From: Amphiura filiformis
Lineage: Eukaryota > Echinodermata > Ophiuroidea > Amphilepidida > Amphiuridae
DNA: 64,000 nucleotides
NCBI RefSeq assembly: GCF_039555335.1
Contig: NC_092628.1
Coordinates: 65,551,292-65,615,291 of the forward strand
Direction: 5' to 3'
Of this stretch, positions 58,017 through 64,000 are shown in pieces. Positions within the stretch are counted from its first letter, which is position 1. Every line of letters begins with the position of its first letter. The notes beneath the pieces are model-generated. The model had not been told where the DNA came from. It ran no database searches and saw only the letters and a program-made list of their open reading frames with translations. Position numbers and translations under genes: made by a program.

Positions 58017-58534
58017 CAGTAAGCCAAAGAATTAAGGTACCAGTTATGTTCACCCCTGTATATCCTAAATTAAAACAAATATGTCAAAATTAAAACAAGC
58101 AGTTAATACCTGTAATCTTTAGCTCTGATTTAAGACCTTGTGTGTTGAAATTGGTTGAGAATTAAAGAAACGGTGATCTAAAAACCTACTGAAGAAACTA
58201 AATCAAAAGTTGCACTTTTGTGTTCTAATCAATGAAAGCACGACGCTAGTTTTAATGTGAGGGAAGCCCAGCGCTGGTTCTCTTGTTCACGAACACTCTG
58301 TGTACAAATCAATAGGGCATTTAACACAGCAAACTGCAACTTTTTAAATTGGTATCTTCCTTGGGTTTCGGGATCGCCGTGTCTTTATTTCTTGAACAAT
58401 TTCAACGAATGAGGTCTTAAATTCGAGCTAAAAGATGCAGCCATTGACTGCTGGTTCCACTTCTGACATATCTGTCTTTGTTTAGGATATACAGGGGGTG
58501 AATATAACTGGTACCTTAATTTTTTGGCTTACTG
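58017..58534. mobile_element. Tc1/mariner-like foldback MITE (518 bp)
   Basis: Ends CAGTAAGCCAAAGAATTAAG and, inverted, CAGTAAGCCAAAAAATTAAG with TA on each side. Terminal inverted repeats run on through GGTACCAGTTAT and TTCACCCC-TGTATATCCTAAA, and pairing persists further inward. CAGT ends and a TA duplication are typical of Tc1/mariner. No transposase. Confidence 0.82.
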
Positions 58535-58587
58535 TATTCATAGCGGTAAATGTAAATTGAAAGCAAAATTATACTTCTACGATACTC

Positions 58588-58813
58588 AAATTTGGTACAC
58601 TCACCAGAGCGCTTTCACTGGGTCAACTTGTGTCTTCAGCGGATGTTATTGCTATGAAGATTGTTTTTGCTAGTAATGTAGTACTAGGACACCTCCGATG
58701 ACAGATGTTGATGACGTCAAACAGGAAGATGTTGTGCCGCCCCCATGGTTCCGAGGGGGGGTCAGGAGGTTGTCTGGTTGAACCAGTGAAAGGGCTCCGG
58801 TGAGTGTACCAAA
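58588..58813. repeat. Inverted repeat, arms about 58588-58626 and 58777-58813
   Basis: ATTTGGTACACTCACC, CGCTTTCACTGG and GTCAAC pair with GTTGAACCAGTGAAAG and GGTGAGTGTACCAAAT. It is followed by GGGGTCA-rich DNA. Probably another MITE; borders not defined. Confidence 0.5.
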
Positions 58814-58964
58814 TGTCAAGGTCATTTTGGGGTCATTCAGGGTCAAATTGCCATAGATTGTTACAAGGTCATGAAATTTAGTGGGAAGGACCAGTCAACC
58901 ACTGTAGCAAGACAAAAAATGTCAAGGTCATTTGGGGTCAAATCAACATAAATTGTAGGTTCAT

Positions 58965-59065
58965 GAACATCCACTGTAGCAAGACAAAAAATGTCACGGT
59001 CAATCCACTGTAGCAAGACAAAAAATGTCACGGTCAATCCACTGTAGCAAGACAAAAAATGTTAA
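58965..59065. repeat. Minisatellite, 34-bp unit, three units
   Basis: TCCACTGTAGCAAGACAAAA followed by AATGTCACGGTCAA is repeated head to tail. A diverged copy lies upstream at 58895-58930. Confidence 0.8.
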
Positions 59066-59879
59066 GGTCATTTTGGGGTCAATCGAGGTAATCTGGGGTC
59101 AAATTGCCATATATATATTATTGTAGGTTCATGAAATTTGGTTGGAACGACCACTGTAAAAAAATGTCACAGGCATTTTGGGGTCATTTGGGGGAAATTG
59201 CCATAGATTGTTGCAGCTTCATTTACTTCTGCTACCAAAAGTAATCATGAAAGCAGGCTAGACTTGTGGTTCAAGAAGTGCCTTGTAATTATGATGCTCT
59301 GTTTTTTATCACAGTACTATCAAAACCTTTTATGTTTGTATATACCATAACAAATTTACAGAAGGAAAACAAAATACATCAATGAAATAGTAATTCTTCC
59401 GGTAAATTTATTTCAGTAATTTGTTTTGGTAAGGTACAAGTTTTTGATAGTAGGCCTACAGAGCCAGTGTTTGGCTGATCAGTGGAATGTCAGTGTATTT
59501 TTTTTATGTAAAACACAAGATTTTAATAGTGCACCGACAGTAGTGTTCGTATGGAAGTAGAATGTTCGTGTTGTATTTTGACATAAGAAAATGTAATTAT
59601 TGGATAGGTCTGACTCAATGTTACCATGTGTGTAACTCTATAGTAGAGAAGCCACTTTCTGGCTACATAGAGTTCCGTGCATCATTTTTGGACAAAGGTG
59701 CCAGCTGGGATAGAATTAATCATTAGAGTCTCCTTTATCTGTTTAACCTTTAACCTAAAAGTGACTTGAACTGAGAAAAATGTCAAATCTAAAAGTAGCC
59801 ATAACTTCTAAAGAAATTTGACTGCAACCTTAATTTTGCTCTGAGTAATAGAGGGCTTATGAATATTTTATATCTGTAA

Positions 59880-61505
59880 AGGCCTGAGGTCACGAAAGGT
59901 CATACAGGGGTAAAAATTAAATATTTCTCAAATCTTGTTAAATGGTACACCAAATTATTCATCTGATCGCAAGGATTTAAAAAATGTATAGTTTGTGCTA
60001 TCTACGACCTATCGTTATCGAATTATTATACAAAAACCTCTTTTTTAGGTATAAACAACACATTAATTTTTTAGTTGTACAGGGGCAAAAATTTCACCTT
60101 GCTCTGATTTTGGTGAAAATGGTGCCAAAATGTTTGTCTTGACATGCGAATCATGAAACGGTATAGTACTTGCCATCTAAAATGTACTCTTTACTTGTTA
60201 TGCAAATACATTATCGATGAACAGTAGCCAATGTTCATGGCCTTTTGGCTGTTTTTCCCTTGTACCTTATTAGGTTATCACCGTAGATGTGCAAAACTAT
60301 TCTTTTTATGATTTGTGTCAGCTAAACACACAACTTGCCACCATTTTCCTCCAAATCAGAGCAATTTTGAATTTCTGTACAACTAAAATGTTCAATTTTG
60401 ACCAAAATGAGGCTTTTTGTACAATAACTCGGTAACGATAAGTTGTAGATAGTATACAAATATATACTGCCATGAGAGGTTCTGGTTAAAACTATGGGCC
60501 CGAGGTGTGATCAATAGTACTATTTTCCTGAGGGCGCAGCCTCAAGGAAAATAGTACTATTGATCTCAGCGAGGGACCATAGTTTTAACCAGAACCTCGA
60601 ATGAAGGCAGTATATATTTGTTTTATATCCTTCATTCATAGATTTTTTGTTCATTGATTGGTTAAAACTCCACCGTGCTTCAAGATAGGCCTAGGTAGGG
60701 CCTATGCACGGCAGTCCGGTTTAGGCGGTTCAAAAACTCGCACTGTCGTGTTCATGTGTTAGTGGTTGTACTCGTAGTCCCTGTCAGCGTTTATTTGTTC
60801 AAGTTGTTACATGTAAAAAGATTTACATGTGTAAACTCAAGGCCATCGTGCAATCGGGATAGACCTCCATACGCACGGTACTAGGCCAGCTACCTTCATG
60901 CATGCATGGCCTAGGCGGTCCGAGACTGGTCTCGCACTGTCAGTGTTTGTTTTTAAGCTTACCGTGTCAGTGTCGCTCTGAATCTGACTGTGTTGGTCTG
61001 TGGTATGAATTCAGTAAATATCCTGCGCTAGAACTGGTAACAATTCAAATTAAACAGCTGAAATTGTGATCTTCTTCAGCAGTAGCAGCCCACTCCAGCT
61101 TGATTTATATTTCGCCATTTTTGTGTTGTCGTTTCTCGGCAGTGACAAAATACTCTTATAGTCAATGTCGACGTTCAATGTTATTGTTATGCTTTATGGA
61201 CTGCGGCGTGGGTATGCTGCTATCCGTATATAGTAACTATTCAGAAATACTATTTACGGCTTGGATGTACTATTTACGGACGTAAATAGTACTTTTTGCA
61301 CTTCCTCACAGAATAGTGTGTTTATTTTTGATCACGTGACACACTTTTAACCAATCAATGAACAATAATCTATGAATGAAGGATATAACACAAAATATAC
61401 ATTTTTGAAATCCTTGTGATCAGACAAATAATTGGGATTTATTCAACATGATCGGAGAAATTTAATTTTTTATCCCTGTATTACCTTTCGTGACCTTTAG
61501 GGTAA
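59880..61505. repeat. Composite foldback of about 1.6 kb
   Basis: The outer arms pair at ACGAAAGGTCATACAGGGGT (59894 on) with ACCTTTCGTGACC (about 61485) and at CGCAAGGATTT / AAATCCTTGTGATC. Middle arms are at 59985-60130 / 60330-60470 (CAACACATTA..TTAGTTGTAC) and 60610-60668 / 61348-61405 (ATCCTTCATTCATAGATT). A tight hairpin at 60484-60610 contains AATAGTACTATT. It probably grew by insertion of one foldback element into another. Confidence 0.6.
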
Positions 61506-62080
61506 AATCCAAAATGCCTCCATTATTTGGATTAGCAGCTTAACTAAAAGAGTATAATTTTAAGAGTATTGTCTCTGATGTAAATCATGTTAACTCAGTA
61601 ATACAGAAGATACTTTGTTAAATAAGACTATTGAGACGTCTTAAAACATTTCATGACGTACAAACTCTTAATATTTATTGTAGTGTAGTTACATTTGTAG
61701 TTGTAGTATGTGTGTATTGTAGTGTGGTTTGGTCGCTTCAGTGAAGATATGCGTAAATGAAATGTTTTACAGAAGGGATGTGCAAGAATAAATATTGTGT
61801 GCCAATCACCTTACTTCTTTTGAAATAATGTTTCTTATAATAGGGTGGAAATCACTTCCAAATCGGGGAATGCATTTCTAATCACTGTTAATGTTTAAAT
61901 GTCTAAACTAGCTTATAAGCTGAGACAAATTTCTTGGCTCTACCGCCTTGCACAAATAGTTAAAAATGATACTGGATACTTTTAATCATCTTTTTCGTAC
62001 AGTGGGGTTGAAGTTTGGAATAAGCTGAGTAATGAAGTAAGAAGTCCAACAAATGTGCAGACTTTCAAACAATTATTTAA

Positions 62081-62449
62081 AGACCCATTTAGTGATCCCA
62101 GTGCAAGTGTAAAAAAATTAAAAGTTTTGTTTATAAATTGCTTAAAAGTGAAGGATAAGTCATTCAAATTGTCATTTGGTATTTTTGAAATGAAAAATTT
62201 GGCAAAAAAAACCCCGAAAAAAATGGTAGTATTGACAAAGTTAAAGCCCCATTCAAATACATGTAGCTAATTTATATACTGACAGTATATAAATTACAAA
62301 TAACATGTGAATGCTTTATTTTGTACACGGCTTTCGGCTGAACCACTAGCAGGATATGTTAGCACATTTATGACAATGACAAAGGTATAAAAATCTTAAT
62401 GTTGATGATTTTTACGATTGTGCGGATGAGCAAATCATTGAATGGGCCT
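62081..62449. mobile_element. TTAA family B element in a LINE fragment (369 bp)
   Basis: TTAA at 62077-62080 and 62450-62453. Ends AGACCCATTTAGTGATCCCA and, inverted, AGGCCCATTCAATGATTTGC. The insertion falls in the codons after TFKQLF of the LINE fragment. Confidence 0.8.
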
Positions 62450-62554
62450 TTAAGTCTAAAAATTATGAGCATGTACCACGGTACTTGTGTTTTTACTTAC
62501 TTTGAAAATTGTATTTATTTGTGTTTTTTAATTTGTATCTAATATTTGTATATA

Positions 62555-63753
62555 CAGGGTGTCCCAGAAAAAAATACAGAGTGAATAGAATTGAACGTAA
62601 GTCAAGAAATAGACATCAGAATCAAAAAATTCAAAATGTAGTGCATAGCCTATTTTGTTGTGCATCACTTACCTAAATTTTATTTGATTCGATTGACTGG
62701 TTCCGGAGAAATGAATGATTACATAATGTTCGCATCAACGCAGTTCATTCCAAGTTTGATCAACAGGCTTTTTTTTCATACTCGCTCACAGCTTCCTAAA
62801 GCTTATGTATCTCATTAAATTTAGTCTACATTACCTATTTAAATCTGACGGTTTTATGTCATTCATGATTTCACTGAAGATAAATAACATCCGAGAAAAC
62901 TGTGATTTCTGCGATTGGAAGCTCTCCAACTTTAATTCTTTAGGCTGTGCAAATATACTTTACAAAGAACATTTGAGCCAAGAATGACAATGATCAAGTG
63001 CTTACAGTTTTATGTGTGATTTTTGATCCAAGCAACATTAATGTTGAAGTTTTAACAGATTTTAGGGAACAAACCAAAAGATCGATGATGTCCTATAAAC
63101 GTAACTAGTTTCGTTTCTCAGCCGACCCCCTCCCTCCCTGCCAGAAACGTAATAATGAAATGACACATTCTTCAGACCGATGTTTTTGTACAAACGTAAT
63201 CGAGTATTTTTACCCCTCCCCCCTAAACGAAACTAGTTTCGTTTATAGGGGGTCATCAATCTTTTGGTTTGTTCCCTTAACTTTGCATTACAATTTCTTT
63301 GAAATATTCCGAAAACATTAATGTGTGTGTGAAATTTTTAAGCCAGCTGGAATTCTTAATGTAGTAGGCCTAATTCTTTATGCAACATTTATATCAAAAT
63401 TAACAAAAAAAGATATTTACAAATACCGAGCATCATCTTACATGCAAGCTTTCATTTTCAATATCGTGCAGGTGTTCAAATTTGAACAAAACCTAATTAA
63501 ATGTTTTGCAAAAAACAGGTTTAAAAAGAACGAAAACTATTTCATAGAACAAATTATGAAGCCCATTGACAGTTTTTAAACCACTAGTGCTCATTGTGTT
63601 GAATGATCTTTCTTGCAAACTTGAAATGAACTGATTTAACACATGCGTTATGTAATCGCTCATTTCTTCGCGATTAGATTTTTGGATTCTGATATCTATT
63701 TTTCGACTTTCTTTCAAATTTATTTGCCGGGTAATTTTTTATGGGACACCCTG
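62555..63753. mobile_element. TIR element with CAGGGTGTCCC ends and TA duplication (1199 bp)
   Basis: Ends CAGGGTGTCCCAGAAAAAAA and, inverted, CAGGGTGTCCCATAAAAAAT, with TA on both sides. Two open stretches (62805-62987 and 63325-63579) have no recognisable transposase motif. Such ends occur in several TA-duplicating families, so the superfamily is open. Contains the nested element at 63065-63276. Confidence 0.75.
63065..63276. mobile_element. Nested foldback MITE, TTAA-like borders (212 bp)
   Basis: Ends GGGAACAAACCAAAAGATCG and, inverted, GGGAACAAACCAAAAGATTG. Inner arms also share AACGAAACTAGTTTCG, which is self-complementary. Borders are TTTA on the left and TTAA on the right, so one TTAA has probably mutated. 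Confidence 0.65.
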
Positions 63754-64000
63754 TACTATATAAATTGCATGGTGATAATTATTGATTTTTAAAGTTTTGT
63801 AATGTGTAGCCAGAGAAGATGAGAAGAAACATCTTCTCTGGTGTAGCAGACCAGCTATTTTGGCAGATTGGGCTACCCTGGATAATATGATTGAAACAAA
63901 TAAATAAAATAAATAATGTTCAATATTTCACAATTGTGGGTTCAGGAAGCAGGGATCGGCCTTCAAACTAATGTTTACAATTATTTTTTATATATTGAGT

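Larger units (their letters stand above)
61880..63905 (+). pseudogene. 3' end of a LINE, split by two DNA elements
   Basis: The plus frame at about 61996-62075 reads SGVEVWNKLSNEVRSPTNVQ and TFKQLFK, a LINE reverse-transcriptase C-terminus. The 3' part resumes after the TTAA element at 62450-62550 and again after 63753, ending in an AATAAATAAAATAAATAA tail near 63905. 5'-truncated. Confidence 0.65.

Overview
The window looks like AT-rich, repeat-saturated nuclear DNA from a marine invertebrate. A deuterostome, perhaps an echinoderm or hemichordate, is my inference from spliced genes, a DIRS-type retrotransposon, CR1/Jockey-like and L1/Tx1-like LINE tails, tRNA-derived SINEs and very many foldback MITEs. 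There is no prokaryotic operon structure and most short ORFs are chance readings of repeats.

Host genes. (1) 1059-6868, minus strand: an intact four-exon gene for a 435-residue SLC16-type (monocarboxylate transporter-like) membrane carrier. All splice sites and phases fit. Its large first intron holds a 1.96-kb mobile element. (2) 47247-57965, plus strand: a predicted seven- or eight-exon gene for a small (about 174 aa), basic, helical protein that I do not recognise. Its introns are full of MITEs. Between 9.5 and 13.1 kb lie at least five broken pieces of an SLC16 paralogue, in both orientations.

Mobile DNA, left to right: a CCCGGGG-ended element with an 8-bp target duplication (4157-6114) carrying a nested TTAA element (5198-5854); a second member at 8527-9025; a 528-bp tandem duplication with foldbacks (10.6-11.7 kb); a decayed LINE (13.1-17.8 kb) broken by a 1.55-kb hairpin element and by a SINE that was itself hit by an L1-like LINE with a 13-bp duplication; a 1.79-kb hairpin element (19.7-21.5 kb); several TIR elements (21.9-31 kb); a 370-bp tandem repeat (31.9-32.9 kb); then a ~163-bp satellite (33.55-42.77 kb) split by a SINE-like tRNA cassette, a TAA-flanked MITE and a complete DIRS element (34694-42380).

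The DIRS element keeps its inverted terminal repeats, its internal complementary region, a gag-like ORF, reverse transcriptase/RNase H and a tyrosine recombinase, all interrupted by frameshifts and two nested MITEs. Because the satellite and other repeats supply unoccupied copies, exact insertion sites and target duplications can be read for many elements. The right end (58-64 kb) is a mosaic of Tc1/mariner-like, TTAA-type and foldback elements in a LINE 3' tail. I found no CRISPR array, no rRNA and no convincing functional tRNA gene.
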